Part shown: in pieces, positions 9,845 to 21,121 of the stretch
Layout: each line of letters starts with the position of its first letter
How positions within the stretch are numbered: the stretch's first letter is position 1
DNA from: Neurospora crassa OR74A
Lineage: Eukaryota > Ascomycota > Sordariomycetes > Sordariales > Sordariaceae
NCBI RefSeq assembly: GCF_000182925.2
Contig: NC_026507.1
Coordinates: forward strand, 434,001-498,000
DNA: 64,000 bases
Direction of reading: 5' to 3'
The notes under the pieces: model-generated
Database searches by the model: none
Seen by the model: the letters and a program-made list of their open reading frames with translations, nothing else
What the model was told of the DNA's origin: nothing
Made by a program: the position numbers and the translations under genes

Positions 9845-12682
9845 AGCCATGTTCTTCTGAAGGAACCACATCCCGCCCGACCCAGGAACAACTCACATGG
9901 CGACAGTGAACGGTAGTAATGATGATGGGATTCTGAGACCACCACACCCACACCAACATTATGCACACAAGGCGGGGAGAAAAGAGGAGAAAGAATGCCG
10001 CAAGACAAAGGAAACTAAAAAGGACGCCAGCAACGGAAACAATTGGACGAGGCAAAAACGGCAGGAAAGGGGTCTCGGCGGGAGCCAACGGTGCCAAGAT
10101 GGCAGAGCTGGGAGCTGAGAACGGAAAGCCAGGGACCAGTCAGCGAACAGGCACCTCATTGGCTTGGCTCAGGGTTGATCGGCGAGATCGGCAAAAGGGG
10201 GTTTTTGTGGGCGCCAAGGTGCTCGGCCGGCCGATTTACTTTTTGGAGACTACGGTACTCTTACGAACTGCCAACTCCCTCCGCTGCTGGCTGGCTTTTC
10301 CAAAGGATCTTTTGCACTGCAGCCGCACGGGAGATTTGCCAATAGTTTGCGGTAGGACCCTGAATCGTCGACCCTTTTATTGAAAGATGAGGGAGGTACA
10401 TATGTAATAGTGTAATAGATAAATGCCCGTGCATAAAAAAGACTGAATCATACTGAAATCAGCACTTCCTCACCTGGACCCGCGGATGACCCGAAGTGGG
10501 TTGTTCCCAGAGCGGGGACCGACAGTGTCGTCATGACGACTTTTTTCGCTGGTGAGGTGTGCCGTCGTGCACACCCGACCCGACCCTGACCCCTTTTTTC
10601 CCCCGTTACGCCAGGGTCGAAATCTTGAATTCCATGTCGGCAGCGGATTTCGGGGATTCCATTTTTTGGTCGGCAACTTGCTTGAAATGTGAATTGTCTC
10701 ATGAAATTCTGTCGATTTTGGTTGAATCTCTTTCATTCCACCGTGTAGGTTTTCACGATTGCAACACAGAAACGTAGGCGTGAAAAAGAGGCACACGAGG
10801 CGCACCTCCTGGAATTTATGCAGTGTCACTCACGATCGGACTCGCAAGGCAATCAGGAAATTTGGCAGCCCATCAATTGCTCTGATCAGTTCTAGACCTC
10901 TGTCGATCTGGCCGGCTCTGTCGGACAAAGCTCCAAGCATCAAGGAAAGTCAAAGGGCAAAGTCAGCAGTAGTCAGCAGTCAGCACCAATGCGTTTCGGG
11001 GCACCACCTCTTGTCGTGGTCCGCCAATATGTGCTTAGCTCCGTCTTGGATGAGGCCATCACAAGCTAAAGGGTGGTGTTGCTTGGTCGGAACTGGATCG
11101 CGGTGTTCCACTGGTCCCATTCCCATGCCATTCCCATACGAGTCGGACGCTAAATCTCTCAACCCAACGGAGCCGGAGCCGGCGACACGGCCGCAGGAGG
11201 AAGGTCGCATATTGGTGGGCTTTGTCAAAATGGAATGGAGATGAGATATGACATCCCAGCGAGATCCCACAGAGCTTATTTCGCCATCCTGGCCATGTGT
11301 GTGCATGTCCGGCACAACGCAGCCTCTTGGGTTTGTCCCCCCCTCTTGGCAATCATGAAGTTTGCCCACTTGACGGGCCGCTGTGAGTTTGTGCCAAGTC
11401 TTTTTTAGAGCATGCCGTTACGTTTCTGCCGCCAAACACGAAGGACCCAAAAGAACATGACAGAAAGGAGAGCGATTCCAGTTACGAGAGTTGTCCGGCA
11501 ATCAGGGCAGTGAGGTGGGAAGCAAAAAGAGAGAAATGCCGGGGCGCCTTTTCAACCTCAACATGTACACTAACTGTAGGGTTCACACACAGTAACAGAG
11601 ATCGCCGAGCCGTGAAAAAGATCACAGTCAATCAAGGGTCCACTAACAGACCCGTCACTTTTCAGTCCCTCCGTCTTCCAGGCAGCTGCCAAAGCATGAG
11701 GAGCAAAAAGGACCTTGGCGCCCCGAGACACACACACGGCGATTGGCTATGGGAGACGATCTGGATGTCCTGAGACGGTGGTCGAAGACGATCAACAATG
11801 TTCTAGCCTTCAATAGAGATACATATTGTACCATCCAGTGTCCAGTCGTCGCCCAGTGAACTGTGTCGCCCAAGTCTCACTGTGACGGGAGCTTTGCGCA
11901 AGCGAGCAGCGGGCATGGTGCAGCAGCGAAGGTGTTCGGGGCTCCACCGTGGGACTCACTCCTCCCTCCGTCTCCATCTTATCCCGCCGCGCTACGGTCG
12001 GTTGTCAGTCAGGGGACTACTTATTTGGCCGGGGCTGGCGAGGTTGTTGCTGCTGCCAAAGAAGCTGCAGGGCAGGGAGCATCCGATCGTACCGGCCGCC
12101 CACACAGCAGAAGTGGAATGGAAGGGGTGCGGCCTGCGCTGGGAGCAAAAGCCAAGAGAACAGGTGCGACTGCGTGAGAGAAACAGAAACAGAATTACCT
12201 AGAGGTACTGAAGAAGGACTGAGGAACTGACTTGCGGCGGGAAGGGACAATTTGAAGTGAATGACATGACTCGCTCAAGTTCCATGATCACCAAAATGTC
12301 ACGTTTCCGTGTCAGTCTGAACACTGCAATGCAATGCCTCGACTTGAATATGTAGTCTGTCCGGGCAAGTACTGTAACCTGGAAGGTACTATCTCGACCT
12401 CCATCCCGCTCCAGCTCCCTCCTTCCCGCGTTCTCCCAGTAGAGTGGACAGCGCGGCGGGCGGAACCACCTGCCTGCCCTGCCCTGCACCGCAGCGATAA
12501 GGCGATGGACGCCAGGTACCGCCCGTGCCGTCCGGCCCACCAGGTAACCACCACCTCCTCCTCACTGTGCCCACTAAAAACCGTAACGTAGCCCGACCCG
12601 ACCCAAAAATTCCCCGTCACAAGTGAAGTGCCCGGAAAGTCTACGGCGGGGCCCAGAACAGAATCCCTCCCGAGCTTCGCTC

Positions 12683-12712
12683 TCAGTGTCAGTGTCAGTG
12701 TCAGTGTCAGTG
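12683..12712 (+). repeat. tandem repeat, five copies of TCAGTG
   Basis: Five perfect head-to-tail copies of TCAGTG, about 660 bases above the prp24 start, probably in its promoter or leader. Confidence 0.9.
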
Positions 12713-13373
12713 CCCTGAACAACCAGGAGACCGCACTGGATCTTCCATCCTTCAGTCAGTCCACTTGCACTCCCGTCCGTCCTCGGTTTCGTTTTCCGAG
12801 AATCTCTGATCACAGATCCTCACTCAGTCATCCGGCCGCCAACCACCTCACCACCACCACCACCACCACCACGACGTTCACGGTCCACACCTTCACACTT
12901 TCACCACCCGCACCACTGTTTGTCTACACCATCCCAGCCAGCAGCCGCCTTCTATCTCTTCCTCGCTTGTCTTCTTGACGAAACTTCCTCTCCTCCCTCT
13001 CTCATCTTGGCTGGATCCCTAGGTCAGGCTACACTAGACTACCATACACTACACTACTGCCTGGGAAACAGATCCGCTGATCGGCATTGACACGTCGGCC
13101 CCCCCAGTCCGTCGTTCCTCATCTACCACGCCCGCCGCACCCACGCCTGCGCACCTGATCCTCGCGAGAATTTTTACGCTTTCTTCTCCGGCCAACCGAC
13201 CGACCACCCAGCGCATATCGCACCGGTAGCCTCGCGATAACGGCAACACCCCGCCATCTGCTGTCCGTATCCCGCTGCTGACTACCGCTCGCTACCAAAT
13301 CGCACACGCACATCCCCGCACAAAACACCCCGTCGACCGATGACACGAGATCCCCGATCCAAGGCTTAGAACA

Positions 13374-16300
13374 ATGGCGAGTCCGGTGGGGGAGGATAAC
13401 TGGGTCGACTTTGTCGACCACCAGCTGCGTGGCGCCACCGACTTCGAAGGCCGCGTCAAAGTCATCGAGACCTTTGGTCGCGCCGTCCAGGCCGAGCCCG
13501 GCAGCCTCAAAGTATGGATGGCCTACTGCGAATACTTCTGGTCGCTCTATTCCGACTGCCAGCCGGGTAGCGACGCTGGCTGGCCCATGGAGGAGCAGCG
13601 CGCCGGCTGCGAAACCTTTACCCTAGACCGTGCCCTCAACCTCTGGCAGGAGGGCTACGAGGCCGTCCAGTACCGGCTCTCCGACAGCCACCAGCTCTGG
13701 AATCGCTGGGTTTCCCTCGAGATGGAGCTGCTCGCCCGCACAGCTACCGAGGCCGGCGTCCGCCGCATCACCCATCTCTTCAAGAACCGACTGGCGGTGC
13801 CCCATGCCGCTTGGGATAACACGTCACAGATGTTTTCTAGCTTCCTCTCCGAGTACAACCGCGTCAACTACGAGTCCGAGATGCTGCACGTTACCGCTAA
13901 CGCCCGAGACGCCAAGCGCCTGTACGAGATGCGCGACCCTTGGGAGATGAAGCTCAACCAGGCCCAGAAGGTGGGCGATATCGCGGGCATGAAGGCCATC
14001 ATGACCGAATACATTGATTGGGAGATTAGGCAGGCCAAATCCAAAAAGGACCATCATAGCTTGCTCAACATCCGCATTTGCCTGGGTCTGTTTTCGCGTG
14101 CTCTTACCGGCATCATGTCTTCGGATGAAGCGACCTGGCTCAACTTTCTCGTTTTCGTCTCAACATGGCACTCGGACATCAAAATGGGCCGCGTAAAGAT
14201 CCCCTCGTCTACCCTGCCTAACATGCTGGACGTCCTTCAGCGCGCTGTGCACCACGTTCCCTGGTCCGGCACGGTCTGGGCCCGCTACATCCTGGCTGCC
14301 GAGGAAGCTGGCCTAGGCTTCACTGATATTGAGCGCATCAAGCACGCAGCGACGAGCTGTGCTCAACTCGATCGTGATGGCATGGGTGGAGTTCTGGAAA
14401 TGTACTCGGCTTGGTGTGGCTACCTCAAGCGCACCGCCATGAACCCCAACGCGACTGAAGAAGCCGTTGACCTTGCCGAAGTCGGCCTCCCGTCCGCCCT
14501 GGAAGACGTTCGACACTGGGGCAAGCGACGGTACGGTGATGCCTACCAGGGTGACCCCAACTTCAGGTTAGAAAAGATCTTGATCCAGTTTCTAACCGAA
14601 AAGAAGGATGACATTGATGAAGCACGCAACGTATGGGAGCAGCTGTCTGTCATTCCCCTACACGCCAATAGCTACGATTTCTGGCTGGCTTGGTTCCTAT
14701 GGGAAATGCTCGTCTTCGCCTCTACCAAGAGCAAAAACCGGAGTCCTACACCTGCTACCTTGGCCCAAGGCTTGCGGGTCCCCTCATTTGCCACTCGTGT
14801 TTTCATCAAGGCTCTCAAGGTGCGCACGCTTGACTGGCCTGAGAGGATTATGGATGTTTATCTACAGCATTGCAACGATTACGAGCTGGCCGAAACCCTC
14901 CGGGAAGCCCAGGACACCATTTACAAGACACGAAAGGGCGTTTCTAGGCGTCGCGAGAGGGAGGCTGCCCAAGCACAAGCGGCGGCACAAGCTCAAGCCC
15001 AGGCCGCGTACGCGGCACAGGCGGCCCAGACCCAGGCCCAGCACCAACCGCAACTACACCAACAGCAAGAGAAATACCCACAGCAACAATACCAGGATTA
15101 CCCCATGACAGAATCCCCGCAAGCTGGCACATCACCCAGCTCCAAGAGGAAGCGCGAAGATGGTTTTGAGGATGAGGTTGATGACTGTGCCAAGCGGGCG
15201 AAGAGCGAAACAACTATGAGTGCGGCTGAGCTCAAGCGTGACAGGGAAAACACATCGGTTTTTGTTCACAATCTCCCCGAAGGCATAACCCAAACCAAGC
15301 TACGACAGTTCTTCCGCGAATACGGCCACATCAACAACATTGACCTCCAAAAGAGCGAAGGTACCCCGGCTGTGGCGCTGATCGAGTTCAAGTCGCCAGA
15401 AGATGCTCGGACAGCTTTGCTTCGCGATGGGAAACGCCTCGGCGAATCAGTTATCCAAGTCAGCCCGGCAACCGATTGCACTCTCTTCGTGACCAATTAC
15501 CCGCCTGAGGCAGATGAGCAGTCTATTCGTGATCTTTTCAAACAATGTGGTGACATTCACAGTATCCGTTTTCCCAGCCTCAAGTACAACACCAAGCGTC
15601 GGTTCTGCTACGTATCCTTCCGCGACCGATCCGCTGCAGCCGCGGCCACTCAACTCGATGGCAAGCCGTTGGAGGGAGGAAAGTACAAGTTGCAGGCCAA
15701 GCTCTCCGATCCGGGCCACAGGCAAGTGCGCCAAGGAGCTCAGGCCGAAGAACGCGAGCTCCATGTGAACAACCTGCCTCGTGCAGCAAGCGAAGAGGAC
15801 GTCGAGGGTCTCTTCCAAAAGGCCGGCAACGTCGTCAGCGTCCGTCTGACGCGCAACATGGCGGGTGTTAGCACCGGCACCGCGTTTGTGGTGATGGAAA
15901 CCAAGGAACAGGCAGCCAAGGCAATTGAGATACTAGATAAGGTGATCTTTGGCAACCATCCCCTCAAGGTGGAGGTGTCAAAGCCGCCCACGCGCAAAAC
16001 CACCGCGACGAGTCGAGCTGACGGTGAAGCCGAAGGATCGCCCGAGTCTAGCGCCTCCGGGTCGGGACCTAGTCACGTGTCTGGGCCTGAGATTGCCGCC
16101 CGTACGATCGCCATTCTTGGCATTCCCGACACGATGAACGACGCGCGCGTCCGCTCCATCGTCGCCCCCATCGGCGCCATCAACAAGCTCGTGCTCCACC
16201 CGCAGCACGGCGGCGCTGTCGTTGAGTTCGCTGATGCGGCGACGGCCGGCAAGGCCTCTCTTGTGATCAATAGTACTGAGATCGAGGGCGGTAAGAAGCT

Positions 16301-16691
16301 GCGCGTCGGGTCCGTCGGTCAGCTGTTCAAAGAAAAGGCCGAGAAGAGGATAGACAGGATCGATCTGCCCCATCAGCAGCCGCCAAAAAAGCAGGACGAT
16401 TCCAAGGCCAGCAAGAAGGGAAAGACCGCCGCGCAGCTGATGCCGCCGCCGCCACCCATCAGGAGACCGCCTGTGTTGGGCAAAGCAGGGGCCAAGAAAG
16501 GCCTCGGGTTCGTCGTTCCTGTCAGCAAGGTGCAGAAGGAGCAGAACGCTGCTGCTACGGCGGCGGCGGCGAAGGATGGCTTGGGCCCGGAGCAGCACGT
16601 CAACGGTACCGGTCAATCGTCGCCAGGCCCACCAGTTGCTCAGAAAAGCAACGCCGACTTCAAGAAGATGTTCTTGGAGGGAAAGAAGTGA
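13374..16691 (+). CDS. prp24: Prp24/SART3-type U4/U6 snRNP assembly factor
   Basis: A single-exon frame of 1105 residues. The N-terminal half (about 1-520) is rich in Trp/Tyr-containing helical repeats of HAT type (for example VWMAYCEYFW and LWNRWVSLEMELL). A polar linker (about 523-620) carries an Ala/Gln tract and a basic patch SSKRKRE. Four RNA recognition motifs follow: about 626-700 (SVFVHNLP), 702-780 (TLFVTNYP), 794-870 (ELHVNNLP) and 909-985 (TIAILGIP, the most divergent). The protein ends in KKMFLEGKK, matching the conserved C-terminal motif by which Prp24 contacts the Lsm2-8 ring. Prp24 binds U6 snRNA and promotes its annealing with U4 for spliceosome recycling in the nucleus. HAT repeats plus four RRMs fit the fungal form, longer than the yeast protein that lacks HAT repeats. 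The ATG is in a good AACAATGG context. It faces the MARVEL-like gene. Confidence 0.95.
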   Translation: MASPVGEDNWVDFVDHQLRGATDFEGRVKVIETFGRAVQAEPGSLKVWMAYCEYFWSLYSDCQPGSDAGWPMEEQRAGCETFTLDRALNLWQEGYEAVQYRLSDSHQLWNRWVSLEMELLARTATEAGVRRITHLFKNRLAVPHAAWDNTSQMFSSFLSEYNRVNYESEMLHVTANARDAKRLYEMRDPWEMKLNQAQKVGDIAGMKAIMTEYIDWEIRQAKSKKDHHSLLNIRICLGLFSRALTGIMSSDEATWLNFLVFVSTWHSDIKMGRVKIPSSTLPNMLDVLQRAVHHVPWSGTVWARYILAAEEAGLGFTDIERIKHAATSCAQLDRDGMGGVLEMYSAWCGYLKRTAMNPNATEEAVDLAEVGLPSALEDVRHWGKRRYGDAYQGDPNFRLEKILIQFLTEKKDDIDEARNVWEQLSVIPLHANSYDFWLAWFLWEMLVFASTKSKNRSPTPATLAQGLRVPSFATRVFIKALKVRTLDWPERIMDVYLQHCNDYELAETLREAQDTIYKTRKGVSRRREREAAQAQAAAQAQAQAAYAAQAAQTQAQHQPQLHQQQEKYPQQQYQDYPMTESPQAGTSPSSKRKREDGFEDEVDDCAKRAKSETTMSAAELKRDRENTSVFVHNLPEGITQTKLRQFFREYGHINNIDLQKSEGTPAVALIEFKSPEDARTALLRDGKRLGESVIQVSPATDCTLFVTNYPPEADEQSIRDLFKQCGDIHSIRFPSLKYNTKRRFCYVSFRDRSAAAAATQLDGKPLEGGKYKLQAKLSDPGHRQVRQGAQAEERELHVNNLPRAASEEDVEGLFQKAGNVVSVRLTRNMAGVSTGTAFVVMETKEQAAKAIEILDKVIFGNHPLKVEVSKPPTRKTTATSRADGEAEGSPESSASGSGPSHVSGPEIAARTIAILGIPDTMNDARVRSIVAPIGAINKLVLHPQHGGAVVEFADAATAGKASLVINSTEIEGGKKLRVGSVGQLFKEKAEKRIDRIDLPHQQPPKKQDDSKASKKGKTAAQLMPPPPPIRRPPVLGKAGAKKGLGFVVPVSKVQKEQNAAATAAAAKDGLGPEQHVNGTGQSSPGPPVAQKSNADFKKMFLEGKK

Positions 16692-17337
16692 AGGAGATGG
16701 GATAGGCAACCAAGGCAACAAGCAATAGCAACAAATACACAAGAAGGGCATGGACCACAAGCACAAGCAACGAAGATGCCTGATTGGATCCACGGAGTTG
16801 AACGGTCAGGGGCCATTGGGCACAGTATGCCGGGACAAGGTCAAGCAAGGTATGCATAGGATCACGGTTTTAGTCAGGGCTCAGGGGGCTACATTTGACC
16901 GCTTAGGGGAGTGGTTGGGTTGGGTTGGGTTGGGCTGGGTTGCAACTTGCATAGGGCATGATGAGCATGAGCATGAGCATGGGAATGAGTAAAGCATTCC
17001 ACCATATGAATACCTAAAGTTTGGGATTCGCCTAACATGGAACTGAAGTGTTCGGAGGATGGCGGAAATGCTTGGCGGGGAAGGAAGGAAGGAAGGAAGG
17101 GGGGGTTAGAGCTTGTTCAGTTGTGTTACCTAGTGTATGATACCATGATTTGAGAGGAGAGAGAGATGAGAGATTTTTTTTTTTTTTCAAATGAATGAAG
17201 AAGGTTCAAGAAAGAGTGAAAGGAAAGGAAAGGACGGGATCATAACTTGTTGAGGTAATGTGGGGAGCAGGACAACATGAAGGAAGCGAATGACGACTGA
17301 CTACCTAACCTAGACTTGGTGAAGGGGATGAAGGATT

Positions 17338-17369
<32 letters not shown>

Positions 17370-18892
17370 TGTGATTTTTTTGACCTACGCTATCGATCCA
17401 TGTTTGTATCATGCACGTCCGTACGCCGCCATTGCGCTGGTTAATGTTTACCTACCTACATAGCTAGGTATGCAGGTTTTGGTCGTTCGGGTACCTTACA
17501 TTAGGTACCTACTCTTTGTGCGTGGTATGGTCGTTCGGGTACATCGATTGCTCTCTTTGTGTGTGGTAATTGAGTCGTTAGGACAAGTACGACTCGATGA
17601 ATCTATACCCTCCCCCATCCCTCTTATTTCTCCAGGAAGTAAATCATCATCATCATCATTTCTTCTGGTTGAACCATGATCATCAAGTTACCAATAGTCT
17701 ACATGTAGGTTCGTATAATTCACAGCATTAAGCGAGGAGTGTGGAAGATGCCCCTATTTCTCTTTAGGAAGTATATTATCATTATCATTATTATTATTAT
17801 TTCTTCTAGTTAAACCACTCAGGATCAAGTTACTAGTCCATGAAGGTTCGTCGTATAGTCCACACAGCATTAAGGATTTTTAAGCAAGGAGTGTGGAGGA
17901 GAGAGAGGCAAGTTGATTAGTTTTCTCGAGTTCGGTGAGGTTCGGTTCGGTGAGGTGATGAAGATGATGATGGAGGTATCAACAATGGACTGGGAAGCCG
18001 AAAGTAAACAGTGGGTGGGTACCTAGATACCTAGGTACCTGTCTTACCCATCGCATCGAGTCACGTTAACTTCCTCGCCTTCGCCTCTCTCTCTTATTGA
18101 AGCTCAACGAAGTTGCCTATGTAGGTAGAGGTAGTAGTACCCTGCTCGTTATATTCGGCTCTTGGTGTGTGAGAGGGTGTCGGTGTGAAAGCTACAACAT
18201 ATGTCTTTGCTGATGCATGGTGGTCACTCAAACTCAGTCCAGTCGAGGACAGCACAGGGCATCAATTACACAAATGATCTTCATCCGCGGTCAATTCCAT
18301 GTCTGTCAACATACAACGAATTCATACGGTTCAATTCTGTCAATAATACAGCGAGTTCATGGGACATGTAGTGGGTAGGTACGCATGGAAAAAGATGAGA
18401 GATTTTCATTGAAGGGTATGTATTCCATCCAATCCGTACGTAGGTATTAACAGCCGTTACTCCATTGCTTCGCATCGATCCGCCATTGCCTTGTTAGGTA
18501 CCTTAAAGTAACATTGTGGGTATTAGGGGTATTGGGGTATTGGTGGGTATTAAAGGGGGGAAAGCCATGATTTCTCGCCTCGCCATCATCATTTCCAGCC
18601 AGTCCAGTCCAGTCCAGTCCGATATCATCCGTCATCAAGTCGTAAGTAGGTAGGTATTAGAAAAAGACCATCAAGGTCTTCACAATAGGGGTATCCGTCT
18701 CTCACTTCCACCAGGTACTACCTGTCATAGACACAAAGTGAGGCATCGCGGCAGACGGGTGGGTAGCTGCATTGATGATGACCTCCTTAGTTTTCGTTTG
18801 CTTGCATCGTTTGTTTGTTCCAGTCCAGTCCAGTTTCCATGAGCACAGCCGCAGCATCACTTCACTTCACTTCACTTCACAGGGAAGGAAGC
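16692..18892. other. convergent intergenic region rich in simple repeats
   Basis: About 2.2 kb between the 3' ends of prp24 and the MARVEL-like gene. It holds a (TTGGG)n run near 16915-16940, a (GA)n run at about 17338-17363, CAT/ATC and TTA triplet runs near 17643 and 17768, an AGTCC run near 18600, a (TTCAC)n run at 18858-18880, and several TAGGTACC words. No gene or RNA was recognised. Confidence 0.6.
17338..17363 (+). repeat. (GA)n microsatellite
   Basis: About 13 consecutive GA dinucleotides. Confidence 0.85.
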
Positions 18893-19510
18893 TTAGACGA
18901 CAGCAGCAGTAGTAGTGCGGGTGGGAACAGTAGCGCGGTGCTGCTGCCACCAGGCGTAGAGGGTGTTGAAAAACAGGCCGAAGCTATTTGCATAGGTAGT
19001 TGTCAAATCGTTAGCATCCAGTTTTCTTCGTTTTCATATCACATCTCTCCATCCCGACGACGGGGCGAAACATGCAACTCACAAAGCAATAAACGTAAAA
19101 GCCTCCATGGCATGCCACTTCCTCGCCACATGGCGACTCGACCAGCTCTGCGCAGCAAACACCACCGACACCAGCCACAGGTAGCTGAAAATGAGGTTGA
19201 ACAGCAACGTGTAGCCGGGGCGGGGGTGCAGCAGGAACGAAAGCAAGAAGAAGGCGACCGTGAAGACGGCGATCACCAGAATGTACACTATGCGGGCGCC
19301 CGGGTACGCGTCGTAGTACTTCTTGAACTGGTGGATCTCGTAGGCTGCGATGCCCAGGACGATGACGGAGGAGATCCAGACAAAGATGTTCAAGAGCGAG
19401 AGGATCGGGTTGAAGATGCTGGGACGGTCACCGCGGGTGGTGCCGGTGGTGGTGGTTGTCGTGCCGGTGGTGCCGGTGTGAGGGGTGCGGGGACCGCGTC
19501 CGAAGGCCAT
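18893..19510 (-). CDS. tetraspan MARVEL-like membrane protein
   Basis: Two exons, 19510-19083 and 18983-18893, join across a 99-base intron (donor GTGAGT, branch GCTAACG, acceptor ATAG) in phase 2 to give 172 residues. After a Thr/Gly-rich N-terminus (1-33), four hydrophobic segments lie at about 36-57, 74-94, 101-123 and 134-154, with short loops and a Thr-rich C-terminus. The fourth segment (AFTFIAFFGLFFNTLYAW) is completed only by the second exon, which supports the splice. Four helices of this size with both ends cytoplasmic fit the fungal MARVEL-domain family found in plasma-membrane microdomains or vesicles. A frame open upstream of MAFGRG is low complexity and is taken as 5' leader. 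The family call is from topology and pattern; the exact role is unknown. Confidence 0.82.
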
Positions 19511-21121
19511 GGTGATTGATTTCGGTGTCTTTAGATTACGATTATGGTGGTAATGGTGATTGAGTGTATGTTCTTTGTTGATACTGCTGGTGCGGAGGGT
19601 GGGCTGTGATGGTAGTGGCTGGTTGTCCTGCGTTGTTGTTTTTGTTGTTGTTGTCCTAGCAAACTGAACTGAGGGAGTAGAGGTGATGAGCGGGAGTGGG
19701 AGGGAGGGAAGAAGGCTGGTCTTAAATCTGCAGTGTGATGAATGGAATGGAATGTCTGGTGGAAGTGACGGAAGGACTGGACTGGAATGAGCAATCACCC
19801 TTAACCCATTCTACTTCGTCACTGTCCAGTTTAGATTTCAAGTTACCTCCCGTCATCTCCGGCATCATGCTGTCTGACTCTTTCCTGTCCTGTCCTCTCC
19901 CACCGTCATCGATAGGTTCTTCCCAACCAGTCACAAGCGAGGACTCTTGTCTCATCCATGGAAATGTGGCAGAATGATGTGACGGATGATCAAGGACTGG
20001 ACAGGTTTGTACACCCGCAATTGACCAAATCATTTCATCCATCCATCATTCCTGCCTGCCTTGTACACTACACAAGTCAAGTTGAAGGTGCCATGCCATG
20101 GTTTGCCATGCTTGCCAAGTCCCGTCCGTCTGTTTCCCGATACCTATCACTCTTGTCTTGTCTGCCGTGCAACCAGCGACGGAGATGGGCATTTGCTCCG
20201 TCGTTGAGCCATCCACATATCGCGTTGATCATGATGCCCGCGTCCCAGCAAAGAAAAACGTGGTGAAGAAGAAGAAACGAAAAAAAAAAGACCCTTCATC
20301 CAACGAATCCCTGTGAAATGTGAATCAATCCTTCCCGAGACCTCCCATGTAAACGCGTGCTACTTGTCTTTGTTTCTGACGTCGGTCGGCGCCAAGAGAA
20401 AAATGCCGAGATGTTGACCACCATCTGATTGCTAACAGTTTTATACCATCTTGCTCACCATATTCTGTTAGTGTAAAGAGTTCACCCCCGATGGTGTCCA
20501 ACCAGTGTCTACGTCACTTTGCAGGGGGGGAGGATCACCACATGTCAGTCACCCAAAACCTCACCAATGACGCTTCTCCGCTAGTGTAATTGGGCCAGTC
20601 GAGACACAACAAATCTCCCACCCATTTACAATTGGCTTCCCACACCATCATGGGATCAGGCTCTTGCGTCAACGAAACGTTGGATGCCCGACCTGTGGTG
20701 GTGATTCATCATCCTGACGACTGCCCAGGGAATACATGTCGAGATGTGCGGAAATGGCTGGACCGATGCGACGACATTGATGCGACGACGCAACTACCAC
20801 CACCACCACCACCACCACGATGGTCTTCTGTCGCAAGGATTGGCGAAATGCGACGGTGACATCCGCAACGGTTATCGGCACTGTGTTTCACTTTAAGTTC
20901 AAGTTATTGTCTCTGTCACCAACGACAGACAGCACCGACACGTGTAATGAAACTCTGTGCCGCAGTTCTACATACGTACCTAGTATACTACGGAAATATG
21001 GCGAGACAAGACATGATCCGCACGACGACGACGACGACGACGGCCATAGAAACCCGACATGCGACGACAATGCGGCGACGACGACAACAACAGCTTCGTT
21101 ACGGTAATGTATATCCAAGGC
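19511..21121. other. divergent/tail intergenic region, no gene seen
   Basis: About 1.6 kb with (CAC)n near 20796-20820 and (ACG)n near 21026-21050. Open frames are repeat-driven. It should contain the MARVEL gene promoter (just above 19510) and the 3' end of the monooxygenase transcript. Confidence 0.55.

Larger units (their letters stand above)
6389..13373. other. 7 kb without a convincing gene; long leader of prp24 at its right end
   Basis: No frame in this stretch combines an ATG start, reasonable length and a recognisable motif. Frames of 60-140 codons are low in complexity or start at TTG/GTG. Present are a tRNA-like relic (8051-8160), a CTC-rich microsatellite (9791-9844), a six-base tandem repeat (12683-12712) and a (CAC)n run near 12850. 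The last kilobase is pyrimidine-rich, as expected for a promoter and 5' leader of the gene at 13374. Confidence 0.55.

Noticed and set aside
9606-10159. Several overlapping Ser/Pro/Arg/Gly-rich frames
   Set aside because: They are all driven by the CTC-rich microsatellite.
16915-16940. TTGGG repeats that look telomere-like
   Set aside because: Ascomycete telomeres are TTAGGG; this is a short run between two housekeeping-type genes.
19511-19798. N-terminal extension of the MARVEL-like protein
   Set aside because: The open frame above ATG 19510 is low complexity and starts at a non-ATG codon; it is better read as 5' leader.
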